A DNA stretch of 64,000 bases from Leptodactylus fallax (taxonomy: Eukaryota > Chordata > Amphibia > Anura > Leptodactylidae): assembly GCA_947044405.1 (NCBI GenBank), contig CAMRHE010000360.1, forward strand, positions 1,136,001 to 1,200,000, given 5' to 3'. The notes below the pieces were generated by a model that was given only the letters and a program-made list of their open reading frames with translations, was not told where the DNA came from and made no database searches. Shown in pieces: positions 46,358-61,795 of this stretch. Every line of letters starts with the position of its first letter. Positions within the stretch are counted from its first letter, which is position 1. Position numbers and translations under genes: made by a program.

Positions 46358-46980
46358 TTAATGAATAATAGTGTTAAAAATATTGCCTATTGGCCGTTAC
46401 CTGTTCGAATAATCCAATAGGTAACAGGTGATGTAACTAAAATGTGAGTCTGCCAAACAGAATACTGTTGGTGCCCCCACAATTATGTAAGTTGCGTTAT
46501 AACCAAAGCCACCACTGGCTCTTAGCCTAATATGTATTTGACCAACAGCTATCTATAGTGTATGGCCACCTTAGCATACAATCGTAATTATTTCCTGACC
46601 TCTAGGGCTTGTCAGTATATTCACTTTTTGGAACGTATCATTTCTTTTTCATTGATATTTCGGTCTTTTATATATAAACCAATCTTGCCCATTATTTAGG
46701 AGTTTGAACATATACAAAAAGCAGATGAGGCCCCAGCGAGAATTGAACTCGCGACCCCTGGTTTACAAGACCAGTGCTCTAACCACTGAGCTATGGAGCC
46801 TTACAGTGAACCTGTCACATGACTCACTGAAGCAGTAACCTAAAGCCTTTTGCTAACAATCCTTGAGGGATGGTGATGGAGATATCAAGCAGGGACAACT
46901 TTCCTAGAGAAATAATGGCAGCTAGGTATTCTCCATTGACACTGTGCCTTGCCATCAGTTAGTGAAACCCAGCGGATTCC
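46358..46980 (-). repeat. tRNA module 1, B-type
   Basis: About 620 bp. It lacks the CAGATTAGCAC units and starts at the shared core AATGAATAATAGTG. Copies at 52558 and 61796. Confidence 0.92.
46728..46800 (-). tRNA. tRNA-Thr(UGU)
   Basis: Consensus 73-nt sequence, identical to 41700-41772, with a T5 terminator. Confidence 0.95.
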
Positions 46981-49900
46981 ACTGTATACTATTCTGTTAC
47001 TGATCCCTCTGTATTTCTGTATACTATTCTGTTACTGATCCCTCTGTATTTCTGTATACTATTCTGTTGCTGATCGCTCTGTATACTATTCTGTTACTGA
47101 TCGCTCTGTATTTCTGTATACTATTCTGTTACTGATCCCTCTGTATTTCTGTATACTATTCTGTTACTGATCCCTCTGTATTTCTGTATACTATTCTGTT
47201 ACTGATCACTCTGTATTTCTGTATACTATTCTGTTACTGATCGCTCTGTATTTCTGTATACTATTCTGTTACTGATCGCTCTGTATACTATTCTGTTACT
47301 GATCGCTCTGTATTTCTGTATACTATTCTGTTACTGATCCCTCTGTATTTCTGTATACTATTCTGTTACTGATCCCTCTGTATTTCTGTATACTATTCTG
47401 TTACTGATCACTCTGTATTTCTGTATACTATTCTGTTACTGATCTCTCTGTATTTCTGTATACTATTCTGTTACTGATCCCTCTGTATTTCTGTATACTA
47501 TTCTGTTACTGATTGCTCTGTATTTCTGTATACTATTCTGTTACTGATCTCTCTGTATTTCTGTATACTATTCTATTACTGATCTCTCTGTATTTCTGTA
47601 TACTATTCTGTTACTGATCTCTCTGTATTTCTGTATACTATTCTGTTACTGATCTCTCTGTATTTCTGTATACTATTCTGTTACTGATCGCTCTGTATTT
47701 CTGTATACTATTCTGTTACTGATCTCTCTGTATATCTGTATACTATTCTGTTACTGATCTCTCTGTATTTCTGTATACTATTCTGTTACTGATCGCTCTA
47801 TATATCTGTATACTATTCTGTTACTGATCGCTCTGTATTTCTGTATACTATTTTGTTACTTATCTCTCTGTATTTCTGTATACTATTCTGTTACTGATCG
47901 CTCTGTATTTCTGTATACTATTCTGTTACTGATCGCTCTGTATACTATTCTGTTACTGATCACTCTCTATTTCTGTATACTATTCTGTTACTGTTCACTA
48001 TATTTCTGTATACTATTCTGTTACTGATCACTATATTTCTGTATACTATTCTGTTACTGATCACTGTATTTCTGTATACTATTCTGTTACTGATCACTGT
48101 ATTTCTGTATACTATTCTGTTACTGATCTCTCTGTATTTCTGTATACTATTCTGTCACTGATCGCTCTGTATTTCTGTATACTATTGTTACTGATCGCTC
48201 TGTATTTCTGTATACTATTCTGTCACTGATCGCTCTGTATTTCTGTATACTATTCTGTTACTGATCTCTCTGTATTTCTGTATACTATTCTGTTACTGAT
48301 CTCTCTGTATTTCTGTATACTATTTTGTTACTTATCTCTCTGTATTTCTGTATATTATTCTGTTACTGATCACTATATTTCTGTATATTATTCTGTTACT
48401 GATCACTCTGTATACTATTCTGTTACTGATCACTATATTTCTGTATATTATTCTGTTACTGATCACTCTGTATTTCTGTATACTATTCTGTTATTGATCT
48501 CTCTGTATTTCTGTATACTATTCTGTTACTGATCCCTCTGTATTTCTGTATACTATTCTGTTACTGATCCCTCTGTATTTCTGTATACTATTCTGTTGCT
48601 GATCACTATATTTCTGTATACTATTCTGTTACTGATCCCTCTGTATTTCTGTATACTACTCTGTTACTGATCTCTCTGTATTTCTGTATACTATTCTGTT
48701 ACTGATCCCTCTGTATTTCTGTATACTATTCTGTTACTGATCACTCTGTATTTCTGTATACTATTCTGTTACTGATCCCTCTGTATTTCTGTATACTATT
48801 CTGTTACTGATCGCTCTGTATTTCTGTATACTATTCTGTTACTAATCGATCTGTATTTCTGTATACTATTCTGTTACTGATCTCTCTGTATTTCTGTATA
48901 CTATTCTATTACTGATCTCTCTGTATTTCTGTATACTATTCTGTTACTGATCTCTCTGTATTTCTGTATACTATTCTGTTACTGATCTCTCTGTATTTCT
49001 GTATACTATTCTGTTACTGATCGCTCTGTATTTCTGTATACTATTCTGTTACTGATCTCTCTGTATTTCTGTATACTATTCTGTTACTGATCTCTCTGTA
49101 TTTCTGTATACTATTCTGTTACTGATCGCTCTATATATCTGTATACTATTCTGTTACTGATCGCTCTGTATTTCTGTATACTATTTTGTTACTTATCTCT
49201 CTGTATTTCTGTATACTATTCTGTTACTGATCGCTCTGTATTTCTGTATACTATTCTGTTACTGATCGCTCTGTATACTATTCTGTTACTGATCACTCTC
49301 TATTTCTGTATACTATTCTGTTACTGTTCACTATATTTCTGTATACTATTCTGTTACTGATCACTATATTTCTGTATACTATTCTGTTACTGATCACTGT
49401 ATTTCTGTATACTATTCTGTTACTGATCACTGTATTTCTGTATACTATTCTGTTACTGATCTCTCTGTATTTCTGTATACTATTCTGTCACTGATCGCTC
49501 TGTATTTCTGTATACTATTCTGTTACTGATCTCTCTGTATTTCTGTATACTATTCTGTCACTGATCGCTCTGTATTTCTGTATACTATTGTTACTGATCG
49601 CTCTGTATTTCTGTATACTATTCTGTTACTGATCGCTCTGTATTTCTGTATACTATTCTGTTACTGATCTCTCTGTATTTCTGTATACTATTCTGTTACT
49701 GATCTCTCTGTATTTCTGTATGCTATTTTGTTACTTATCTCTCTGTATTTCTGTATATTATTCTGTTACTGATCACTATATTTCTGTATATTATTCTGTT
49801 ACTGATCACTCTGTATACTATTCTGTTACTGATCTCTCTGTATTTCTGTATACTATTCTGTTACATATCTCTCTGTATTTCTGTATACTATTCTGTTACT

Positions 49901-51035
49901 GATCACTATATTTCTGTATATTATTCTGTTACTGATCACTCTGTATTTCTGTATACTATTCTGTTACTGATCTCTCTATATTTCTGTATACTATTCTGTT
50001 ACTGATCTCTCTGTATTTCTGTATACTATTCTGTTACTGATCTCTCTGTATTTCTGTATACTATTCTGTTTCTGATCGCTCTATATATCTGTATACTATT
50101 CTGTTACTGATCGCTCTGTATTTCTGTATACTATTGTTACTGATCGCTCTGTATTTCTGTATACTATTCTGTTACTAATCGCTCTGTATTTCTGTATACT
50201 ATTCTGTTACTGATCCCTCTGTATTTCTGTATACTATTCTGTTACTGATTACTCTGTATTTCTGTATACTATTCTGTTACTGATCGCTCTGTATTTCTGT
50301 ATACTATTCTGTTGCTGATCACTATATTTCTGTATACTATTCTGTTACTGATCCCTCTGTATTTCTGTATACTATTCTGTTACTGATCTCTCTGTATTTC
50401 TGTATACTATTCTGTTACTGATCCCTCTGTATTTCTGTATACTATTCTGTTACTGATCTCTCTGTATTTCTGTATACTATTCTGTTACTGATCCCTCTGT
50501 ATTTCTGTATACTATTCTGTTACTGATCGCTCTGTATTTCTGTATACTATTCTGTTACTAATCGCTCTGTATTTCTGTATACTATTCTGTTACTGATCTC
50601 TCTGTATTTCTGTATACTATTCTATTACTGATCTCTCTGTATTTCTGCATACTATTCTGTTACTGATCTCTCTTTATTTCTGTATACTATTCTGTTACTG
50701 ATCTCTCTGTATTTCTGTATACTATTCTGTTACTGATCGCTCTGTATTTCTGTATACTATTCTGTTACTGATCTCTCTGTATTTCTGTATACTATTCTGT
50801 TACTGATCGCTCTGTATTTCTGTATACTATTCTGTTACTGATCGCTCTATATATCTGTATACTATTCTGTTACTGATCGCTCTGTATTTCTGTATACTAT
50901 TTTGTTACTTATCTCTCTGTATTTCTGTATACTATTCTGTTACTGATCGCTCTGTATTTCTGTATACTATTCTGTTACTGATTACTCTGTATTTCTGTAT
51001 ACTATTCTGTTATTGATCGCTCTGTATTTCTGTAT
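46981..51035. repeat. 35-bp satellite block C
   Basis: About 115 units. Internal higher-order duplication is visible: the diagnostic variant CTGTTCACTATATTT occurs at about 47991 and 49321, inside longer matching runs of unit variants. Confidence 0.96.
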
Positions 51036-52362
51036 TACCTTTTTTATCTGTACCTACTGTCACTGTAATGCCTCTACCTTGGAGCTTTTTTGTATTTGTA
51101 TTATCTATGCTGCTGTAACACACTGAATTTCCCCATGGTGGGACTATTAAAGGATTATCTTATCTTAATAATGGAGTTTTTTTTGAGATTAGCACATGCT
51201 GAGAGACTGCATATATGAGGACAAATAAAAACTTAAGAAAATAATATTTTTTTCAGATTAGCACACTCCATCACACCATGAGCAGAGCAGAGCAGAATAA
51301 AATCTCTCAAGGCCCCACGGTGTGGAAACATAGCTTTTTTTTCAGCAGATTTTGCTGTGTTTTTTTTTAGCCAAAGCCAAGAATGGCTATAAAAGGAATA
51401 AGAAACATGTAAGAAGTTCTTATACTTCTACCTTCTGCTTAATCCACTCCTGGCTCAAAAATCTGCAGCAAAATCTGCAAAAAAAGCTAAGTTTCCACTA
51501 CATGGGGCCTAGTTATTTTGGATTAGAGCAACAAAAAAAAAAATTAAAAAAAAGAATACATTTTCAGATTAGCACACTCTGTTACACTGTGTATTCTGTG
51601 TGCAGAGCAGAAAATAAAAGTTTTTTTTTTTTCAGATTAGTGCAGGCTGCAAGAGCGTATATTGGGTGAACTACAAAAAATGCTTAAATAACAGATTTTT
51701 TTCAGATTAGCGCAGTTTTGCTGTTAAAATAGAAGTTTCTATGTATGTAATGAAAAATAGTGATTAAAAATATCACCTAATGGCTGTTACCTGTTCGAAT
51801 AATCCAGTAGGTAACAGGTGATGTAACTAAAAAGTGAGTCTGCCAAAGAGAATACTGCTGGTGCCCCCACAATTGTGTAGGTTGCGTTATAACCAAAACC
51901 ACCACTGCCTAATACGTATTTGACCAACAGCTATCTATAGTGTATGGCCGGCTTAGCATGCAGTCGTAATTATTTCCTGACCTCTAGTGCTTGTCAGTAT
52001 ATTCACATTTTGGAACGTATCATTTCTTTTTCATTGATATTTCGGTCTTTTATATATAAACCAATCTTGCCCATTATTTAGGAGTTTGTACATATACAAA
52101 AAGCAGACGAGGCCCCAGCGAGAATTGAACTCGCAACCCCTGGTTTACAAGACCAGTGCTCTAACCACTGAGCTATGGAGCCTTACAGTATACTTGTCAT
52201 ATGACTCACTGAAGCAGTAACCTAAAGCCTTTTGCTAACAATCCTTGAGGGATGGTGATGGAGATATCAAGCAGGGACAACTTTCCTAGAGAAATAATGG
52301 CGGCTAAGTATTCTCCATTGAGACTGTGCCTTGCCATCAGTTAGTGAAACCCAGCAGATTCC
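51036..52362 (-). repeat. tRNA module 2, A-type
   Basis: Near-identical to 44836-46162, about 6.2 kb further on. Confidence 0.92.
52110..52182 (-). tRNA. tRNA-Thr(UGU), variant
   Basis: Carries only the C to T change before the T stem, with all stems paired. Likely functional. Confidence 0.9.
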
Positions 52363-52557
52363 ACTGTACACTATTCTGTTACTGATCCCTCTGTATTTCT
52401 GTATACTATTCTGTTACTGATCCCTCTGTATTTCTGTATACTATTCTATTACTGATCTCTCTGTATTTCTGTATACTATTCTGTTACTGATCCCTCTGTA
52501 TTTCTGTATACTATTCTGTTACAGATCACTCTATATTTCTGTATACTATTCTGTTAT
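52363..52557. repeat. 35-bp satellite block D (short)
   Basis: About five and a half units, matching block B in length and variants. Confidence 0.94.
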
Positions 52558-53180
52558 TTAATGAATAATAGTGTTAAAAATATTGCCTATTGGCCGTTAC
52601 CTGTTCGAATAATCCAATAGGTAACAGGTGATGTAACTAAAATGTGAGTCTGCCAAACAGAATACTGTTGGTGCCCCCACAATTATGTAAGTTGCGTTAT
52701 AACCAAAGCCACCACTGGCTCTTAGCCTAATATGTATTTGACCAACAGCTATCTATAGTGTATGGCCACCTTAGCATACAATCGTAATTATTTCCTGACC
52801 TCTAGGGCTTGTCAGTATATTCACTTTTTGGAACGTATCATTTCTTTTTCATTGATATTTCGGTCTTTTATATATAAACCAATCTTGCCCATTATTTAGG
52901 AGTTTGAACATATACAAAAAGCAGATGAGGCCCCAGCGAGAATTGAACTCGCGACCCCTGGTTTACAAGACCAGTGCTCTAACCACTGAGCTATGGAGCC
53001 TTACAGTGAACCTGTCACATGACTCACTGAAGCAGTAACCTAAAGCCTTTTGCTAACAATCCTTGAGGGATGGTGATGGAGATATCAAGCAGGGACAACT
53101 TTCCTAGAGAAATAATGGCAGCTAGGTATTCTCCATTGACACTGTGCCTTGCCATCAGTTAGTGAAACCCAGCGGATTCC
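52558..53180 (-). repeat. tRNA module 2, B-type
   Basis: Near-identical to 46358-46980. Confidence 0.92.
52928..53000 (-). tRNA. tRNA-Thr(UGU)
   Basis: Consensus 73-nt sequence with intact stems, boxes and T5 terminator. Confidence 0.95.
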
Positions 53181-56100
53181 ACTGTATACTATTCTGTTAC
53201 TGATCCCTCTGTATTTCTGTATACTATTCTGTTACTGATCCCTCTGTATTTCTGTATACTATTCTGTTGCTGATCACTATATTTCTGTATACTATTCTGT
53301 TACTGATCGCTCTGTATTTCTGTATACTATTCTGTTACTGATCACTCTGTATTTCTGTATACTATTCTGTTACTGATCTCTCTGTATTTCTGTATACTAT
53401 TCTGTTACTGATCCCTCTGTATTTCTGTATACTATTCTGTTACTGATCGCTCTGTATTTCTGTATACTATTCTGTTACTGATCTCTCTGTATTTCTGTAT
53501 ACTATTCTATTACTGATCTCTCTGTATTTCTGTATACTATTCTGTTACTGATCTCTCTGTATTTCTGTATACTATTCTGTTACTGATCTCTCTGTATTTC
53601 TGTATACTATTCTGTTACTGATCGCTCTGTATTTCTGTATACTATTCTGTTACTGATCTCTCTGTATATCTGTATACTATTCTGTTACTGATCTCTCTGT
53701 ATTTCTGTATACTATTCTGTTACTGATCGCTCTATATATCTGTATACTATTCTGTTACTGATCGCTCTGTATTTCTGTATACTATTTTGTTACTTATCTC
53801 TCTGTATTTCTGTATACTATTCTGTTACTGATCGCTCTGTATTTCTGTATACTATTCTGTTACTGATCGCTCTGTATACTATTCTGTTACTGATCACTCT
53901 CTATTTCTGTATACTATTCTGTTACTGTTCACTATATTTCTGTATACTATTCTGTTACTGATCACTATATTTCTGTATACTATTCTGTTACTGATCACTG
54001 TATTTCTGTATACTATTCTGTTACTGATCACTGTATTTCTGTATACTATTCTGTTACTGATCTCTCTGTATTTCTGTATACTATTCTGTCAATGATCGCT
54101 CTGTATTTCTGTATACTATTGTTACTGATCGCTCTGTATTTCTGTATACTATTCTGTCACTGATCGCTCTGTATTTCTGTATACTATTCTGTTACTGATC
54201 TCTCTGTATTTCTGTATACTATTCTGTTACTGATCTCTCTGTATTTCTGTATACTATTTTGTTACTTATCTCTCTGTATTTCTGTATATTATTCTGTTAC
54301 TGATCACTATATTTCTGTATATTATTCTGTTACTGATCACTCTGTATTTCTGTATACTATTCTGTTATTGATCTCTCTGTATTTCTGTATACTATTCTGT
54401 TACTGATCCCTCTGTATTTCTGTATACTATTCTGTTACTGATCCCTCTGTATTTCTGTATACTATTCTGTTGCTGATCACTATATTTCTGTATACTATTC
54501 TGTTACTGATCCCTCTGTATTTCTGTATACTACTCTGTTACTGATCTCTCTGTATTTCTGTATACTATTCTGTTACTGATCCCTCTGTATTTCTGTATAC
54601 TATTCTGTTACTGATCCCTCTGTATTTCTGTATACTATTCTGTTACTGATCTCTCTGTATTTCTGTATACTATTCTGTTACTGATCTCTCTGTATTTCTG
54701 TATACTATTCTGTTACTGATCCCTCTGTATTTCTGTATACTATTCTGTTACTGATCGCTCTGTATTTCTGTATACTATTCTGTTACTGATCGCTCTGTAT
54801 TTCTGTATACTATTCTGTCACTGACCGCTCTGTATTTCTGTATACTATTCTGTTACTCATCTCTCTGTATTTCTGTATACTATTCTGTCACTGATCGCTC
54901 TGTATTTCTGTATACTATTCTGTTACTGATCTCTCTGTATTTCTGTATACTATTCTGTTACTGATCTCTCTGTATTTCTGTATACTATTTTGTTACTTAT
55001 CTCTCTGTATTTCTGTATATTATTCTGTTACTGATCACTATATTTCTGTATATTATTCTGTTACTGATCACTCTGTATACTATTCTGTTACTGATCTCTC
55101 TGTATTTCTGTATACTATTCTGTTACTTATCTCTCTGTATTTCTGTATACTATTCTGTTACTGATCACTATATTTCTGTATATTATTCTGTTACTGATCA
55201 CTCTGTATTTCTGTATTCTATTCTGTTACTGATCTCTCTGTATTTCTGTATACTATTCTGTTACTGATCACTATATTTCTGTATACTATTCTGTTACTGA
55301 TCGCTCTGTATTTCTGTATACTATTCTGTTACTGATCGCTCTGTATTTCTGTATACTATTCTGTTACTTATCTCTCTGTATTTCTGTATACTATTGTTAC
55401 TGATCGCTCTGTATTTCTGTATACTATTCTGTTACTAATCGCTCTGTATTTCTGTATACTATTCTGTTACTGATCTCTCTGTATTTCTGTATACTATTCT
55501 GTTACTGATCCCTCTGTATTTCTGTATACTATTCTGTTACTGATCGCTCTGTATTTCTGTATACTATTCTGTTACTAATCGCTCTGTATTTCTGTATACT
55601 ATTCTGTTACTGATCTCTCTGTATTTCTGTATACTATTCTATTACTGATCTCTCTGTATTTCTGTATACTATTCTGTTACTGATCTCTCTATATTTCTGT
55701 ATACTATTTTGTTACTGATCTCTCTGTATTTCTGTATACTATTCTGTTACTGATCGCTCTGTATTTCTGTATACTATTCTGTTACTGATCTCTCTGTATT
55801 TCTGTATACTATTCTGTTACTGATCTCTCTGTATTTCTGTATACTATTCTGTTACTGATCGCTCTGTATTTCTGTATATTATTTTGTTACTTATCTCTCT
55901 GTATTTCTATATACTATTCTGTTACTGATCGCTCTGTATTTCTGTATACTATTCTGTTACTGATCGCTCTGTATACTATTCTGTTACTGATCACTCTCTA
56001 TTTCTGTATACTATTCTGTTACTGTTCACTATATTTCTGTATACTATTCTGTTACTGATCACTATATTTCTGTATACTATTCTGTTACTGATCACTGTAT

Positions 56101-59100
56101 TTCTGTATACTATTCTGTTACTGATCACTGTATTTCTGTATACTATTCTGTTACTGATCACTCTGTATTTCTGTATACTATTCTGTTACTGATCTCTCTG
56201 TATTTCTGTATCCTATTCTGTTACTGATCCCTCTGTATTTCTGTATACTATTCTGTTACTGATCGCTCTGTATTTCTGTATACTATTCTGTTACTAATCG
56301 CTCTGTATTTCTGTATACTATTCTGTTACTGATCTCTCTGTATTTCTGTATACTATTCTGTTACTGATCTCTCTGTATTTCTGTATACTATTCTGTTACT
56401 GATCGCTCTGTATTTCTGTATACTATTCTGTTACTGATCTCTCTGTATTTCTGTATACTATTCTGTTACTGATCTCTCTGTATTTCTGTATACTATTCTG
56501 TTACTGATCGCTCTATATATCTGTATACTATTCTGTTACTGATCGCTCTGTATTTCTGTATACTATTCTGTTACTGATCGCTCTGTATACTATTCTATTA
56601 CTGATCACTCTCTATTTCTGTATACTATTCTGTTACTGTTCACTATATTTCTGTATACTATTCTGTTACTGATCACTATATTTCTGTATACTATTCTGTT
56701 ACTGATCAATGTATTTCTGTATACTATTCTGTTACTGATCACTGTATTTCTGTATACTATTCTGTTACTGATCTCTCTGTATTTCTGTATACTATTCTGT
56801 CACTGATCGCTCTGTATTTCTGTATACTATTGTTACTGATCGCTCTGTATTTCTGTATACTATTCTGTTACTGATCGCTCTGTATTTCTGTATACTATTC
56901 TGTTACTGATCGCTCTGTATTTCTGTATACTATTCTGTTACTGATCGCTCTGTATTTCTGTATACTATTCTGTCACTGATCGCTCTGTATTTCTGTATAC
57001 TATTCTGTTACTGATCTCTCTGTATTTCTGTAAACTATTCTGTTACTGATCTCTCTGTATTTCTGTATACTATTTTGTTACTTATCTCTCTGTATTTCTG
57101 TATATTATTCTGTTACTGATCACTATATTTCTGTATATTATTCTGTTACTGATCGCTCTGTATTTCTGTATACTATTCTGTTACTGATCGCTCTGTATTT
57201 CTGAATACTATTCTGTTACTGATCGCTCTGTATTTCTGTATACTATTCTGTTACTGATCGCTCTGTATTTCTGTATACTATTCTGTTACTGATCTCTCTG
57301 TATTTCTGTATACTATTCTGTTACTTATCTCTCTGTATTTCTGTATACTATTCTGTTACTGATCACTATATTTCTGTATATTATTCTGTTACTGATCACT
57401 CTGTATTTCTTTATTCTATTCTGTTACTGATCGCTCTGTATTTCTGTATACTATTCTGTTGCTGATCGCTCTATATATCTGTATACTATTCTGTTACTGA
57501 TCGCTCTGTATTTCTGTATACTATTGTTACTGATCGCTCTGTATTTCTGTATACTATTCTGTTACTAATCGCTCTGTATTTCTGTATACTATTCTGTTAC
57601 TGATCTCTCTGTATTTCTGTATACTATTCTGTTACTGATCCCTCTGTATTTCTGTATACTATTCTGTTACTGATCTCTCTGTATTTCTGTATACTATTCT
57701 GTTACTGATCTCTCTGTATTTCTGTATACTATTCTGTTACTGATCGCTCTGTATTTCTGTATACTATTCTGTTACTGATCTCTCTGTATTTCTGTATACT
57801 ATTCTGTTACTGATCTCTCTGTATTTCTGTATACTATTCTGTTACTGATCGCTCTGTATTTCTGTATACTATTCTGTTACTGATCGCTCTGTATTTCTGT
57901 ATACTATTCTGTTACTGATCTCTCTGTATTTCTGTATACTATTCTGTTACTGATCTCTCTGTATTTCTGTATACTATTCTGTTACTGATCGCTCTGTATT
58001 TCTGTATACTATTTTGTTACTTATCTCTCTGTATTTCTGTATACTATTCTGTTACTGATCGCTCTGTATTTCTGTATACTATTCTGTTACTGATCGCTCT
58101 GTATACTATTCTGTTACTGATCACTCTGTATTTCTGTATACTATTCTGTCACTGATCGCTCTGTATTTCTGTATACTATTCTGTTACTGATCTCTCTGTA
58201 TTTCTGTATACTATTCTGTCACTGATCGCTCTGTATTTCTGTATACTATTCTGTTACTGATCTCTCTGTATTTCTGTATACTATTCTGTTACTGATCTCT
58301 CTGTATTTCTGTATACTATTTTGTTACTTATCTCTCTGTATTTCTGTATATTATTCTGTTACTGATCACTATATTTCTGTATATTATTCTGTTACTGATC
58401 ACTCTGTATACTATTCTGTTACTGATCTCTCTGTATTTCTGTATACTATTCTGTTACTTATCTCTCTGTATTTCTGTATACTATTCTGTTACTGATCACT
58501 ATATTTCTGTATATTATTCTGTTACTGATCACTCTGTATTTCTGTATACTATTCTGTTACTGATCTCTCTGTATTTCTGTATACTATTCTGTTACTGATC
58601 CCTCTGTATTTCTGTATACTATTCTGTTACTGATCCCTCTGTATTTCTGTATACTATTCTGTTGCTGATCACTATATTTCTGTATACTATTCTGTTACTG
58701 ATCTCTCTGTATTTCTGTATACTATTCTATTACTGATCTCTCTGTATTTCTGTATACTATTCTGTTACTGATCTCCCTGTATTTCTGTATACTATTCTGT
58801 TACTGATCTCTCTGTATTTCTGTATACTATTCTGTTACTGATCGCTCTGTATTTCTGTATACTATTCTGTTACTGATCTCTCTGTATTTCTGTATACTAT
58901 TCTGTTACTGATCTCTCTGTATTTCTGTATAATATTCTGTTACTGATCGCTCTATATATCTGTATACTATTCTGTTACTGATCGCTCTGTATTTCTGTAT
59001 ACTATTTTGTTACGTATCTCTCTGTATTTCTGTATACTATTCTGTTACTGATCGCTCTGTATTTCTGTATACTATTCTGTTACTGATCGCTCTGTATACT

Positions 59101-60225
59101 ATTCTGTTACTGATCACTCTCTATTTCTGTATACTATTCTGTTACTGTTCACTATATTTCTGTATACTATTCTGTTACTGATCACTATATTTCTGTATAC
59201 TATTCTGTTACTGATCACTGTATTTCTGTATACTATTCTGTTACTGATCACTGTATTTCTGTATACTATTCTGTTACTGATCTCTCTGTATTTCTGTATA
59301 CTATTCTGTCACTGATCGCTCTCTATTTCTGTATACTATTGTTACTGATCGCTCTGTATTTCTGTATACTATTCTGTTACTGATCGCTCTGTATTTCTGT
59401 ATACTATTCTGTTACTGATCGCTCTGTATTTCTGTATACTATTCTGTTACTGATCACTCTGTATTTCTGTATACTATTCTGTCACTGATCGCTCTGTATT
59501 TCTGTATACTATTCTGTTACTCATCTCTCTGTATTTCTGTATACTATTCTGTCACTGATCGCTCTGTATTTCTGTATACTATTCTGTTACTGATCTCTCT
59601 GTATTTCTGTATACTATTCTGTTACTGATCTCTTTGTATTTCTGTATACTATTTTGTTACTTATCTCTCTGTATTTCTGTATATTATTCTGTTACTGATC
59701 ACTATATTTCTGTATATTATTCTGTTACTGATCACTCTGTATACTATTCTGTTACTGATCTCTCTGTATTTCCGTATACTATTCTGTTACTTATCTCTCT
59801 GTATTTCTGTATACTATTCTGTTACTGATCACTATATTTCTGTATATTATTCTGTTACTGATCACTCTGTATTTCTGTATACTATTCTGTTACTGATCTC
59901 TCTGTATTTCTGTTTACTATTCTGTTACTGATCACTATATTTCTGTATACTATTCTGTTACTGATTGCTCTGTATTTCTGTATACTATTCTGTTACTGAT
60001 CGCTCTATATATCTGTATACTATTCTGTTACTGATCGCTCTGTATTTCTGTATACTATTGTTTCTGATCGCTCTGTATTTCTGTATACTATTCTGTTACT
60101 AATCGCTCTGTATTTCTGTATACTATTCTGTTACTGATCCCTCTGTATTTCTGTATACTATTCTGTTACTGATCACTCTGTATTTCTGTATACTATTCTG
60201 TTATTGATCGCTCTGTATTTCTGTA
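53181..60225. repeat. 35-bp satellite block E
   Basis: The longest block, about 7 kb and 200 units, with repeated internal higher-order segments. The CTGTTCACTATATTT marker is at about 53921, 56020, 56634 and 59141. Confidence 0.96.
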
Positions 60226-61554
60226 TTACCTTTTTTATCTGTACCTACTGTCACTGTAATGCCTCTACCTTGGAGCTTTTTTGTATTTGTATTATCTATG
60301 CTGCTGTAACACACTGAATTTCCCCATGGTGGGACTATTAAAGGATTATCTTATCTTAATAATGGAGTTTTTTTTTAGATTAGCACATGCTGAGAGACTG
60401 CATCTATGAGGACAAATAAAAACTTAAGAAAATAATATTTTTTTCAGATTAGCACACTCCATCACACCATGAGCAGAGCAGAGCAGAATAAAATCTCTCA
60501 AGGCCCCACGGTGTGGAAACATAGCTTTTTTTCAGCAGATTTTGCTGTGTTTTTTTTAGCCAAAGCCAAGAATGGCTATAAAAGGAATAAGAAACATGTA
60601 AGAAGTTCTTATACTTCTACCTTCTGCTTAATCCACTCCTGGCTCAAAAATCTGCAGCAAAATCTGCAAAAAAAGCTAAGTTTCCACTACATGGGGCCTA
60701 GTTATTTTGGATTAGAGCAACAAAAAAAAAAATTTAAAAAAAAGAATACATTTTCAGATTAGCACACTCTGTTACACTGTGTATTCTGTGTGCAGAGCAG
60801 AAAATAAAAGTTGTTTTTTTTTTCAGATTAGTGCAGGCTGCAAGAGCGTATATTGGGTGAACTACAAAAAATGCTTAAATAACAGATTTTTTTTCAGATT
60901 AGCGCAGTTTTGCTGTTAAAATAGAAGTTTCTATGTATGTAATGAAAAATAGTGATTAAAAATATCACCTAATGGCTGTTACCTGTTCGAATAATCCAGT
61001 AGGTAACAGGTGATGTAACTAAAAAGTGAGTCTGCCAAAGAGAATACTGCTGGTGCCCCCACAATTGTGTAGGTTGCGTTATAACCAAAACCACCACTGC
61101 CTAATACGTATTTGACCAACAGCTATCTATAGTGTATGGCCGGCTTAGCATGCAGTCGTAATTATTTCCTGACCTCTAGGGCTTGTCAGTATATTCACTT
61201 TTTGAAACGTATCATTTCTTTTTCATTGATATTTCGGTCTTTTATATATAAACCAATCTTGCCCATTATTTAGGAGTTTGTACATATACAAAAAGCGGAC
61301 GAGGCCCCAGCGAGAATTGAACTCACAACCCCTGGTTTACAAGACCAGTGCTCTAACCACTTAGCTATGGAGCCTTACAGTGTACCTGTCATATGACTCA
61401 CTGAAGCAGTAACCTAAAGCCTTTTGCTAACAATCCTTGAGGGATGGTGATGGAGATATCAAGCAGGGACAACTTTCCTAGAGAAATAATGGCGGCTAAG
61501 TATTCTCCATTGAGACTGTGCCTTGCCATCAGTTAGTGAAACCCAGCAGATCCA
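60226..61554 (-). repeat. tRNA module 3, A-type
   Basis: Near-identical to the A-type modules at 44836 and 51036. Confidence 0.92.
61302..61374 (-). tRNA. tRNA-Thr(UGU), variant
   Basis: Two changes in or near the T stem (GGGGTTGTGAG, giving a T-G wobble) and one in the A box/D stem (GCTAAGTGG). Anticodon and terminator are intact. Reduced function is likely. Confidence 0.82.
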
Positions 61555-61795
61555 CTGTATACTATTCTGTTACTGATCCCTCTGTATTTCTGTATACTAT
61601 TCTGTTACTGATCCCTCTGTATTTCTGTATACTATTCTGTTACTGATCTCTCTGTATTTCTGTATACTATTCTATTACTGATCTCTCTGTATTTCTGTAT
61701 ACTATTCTGTTACTGATCCCTCTGTATTTCTGTATACTATTCTGTTACAGATCACTCTATATTTCTGTATACTATTCTGTTATTTAATGAATAAT
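61555..61795. repeat. 35-bp satellite block F (short)
   Basis: About seven units, slightly longer than blocks B and D. Confidence 0.94.
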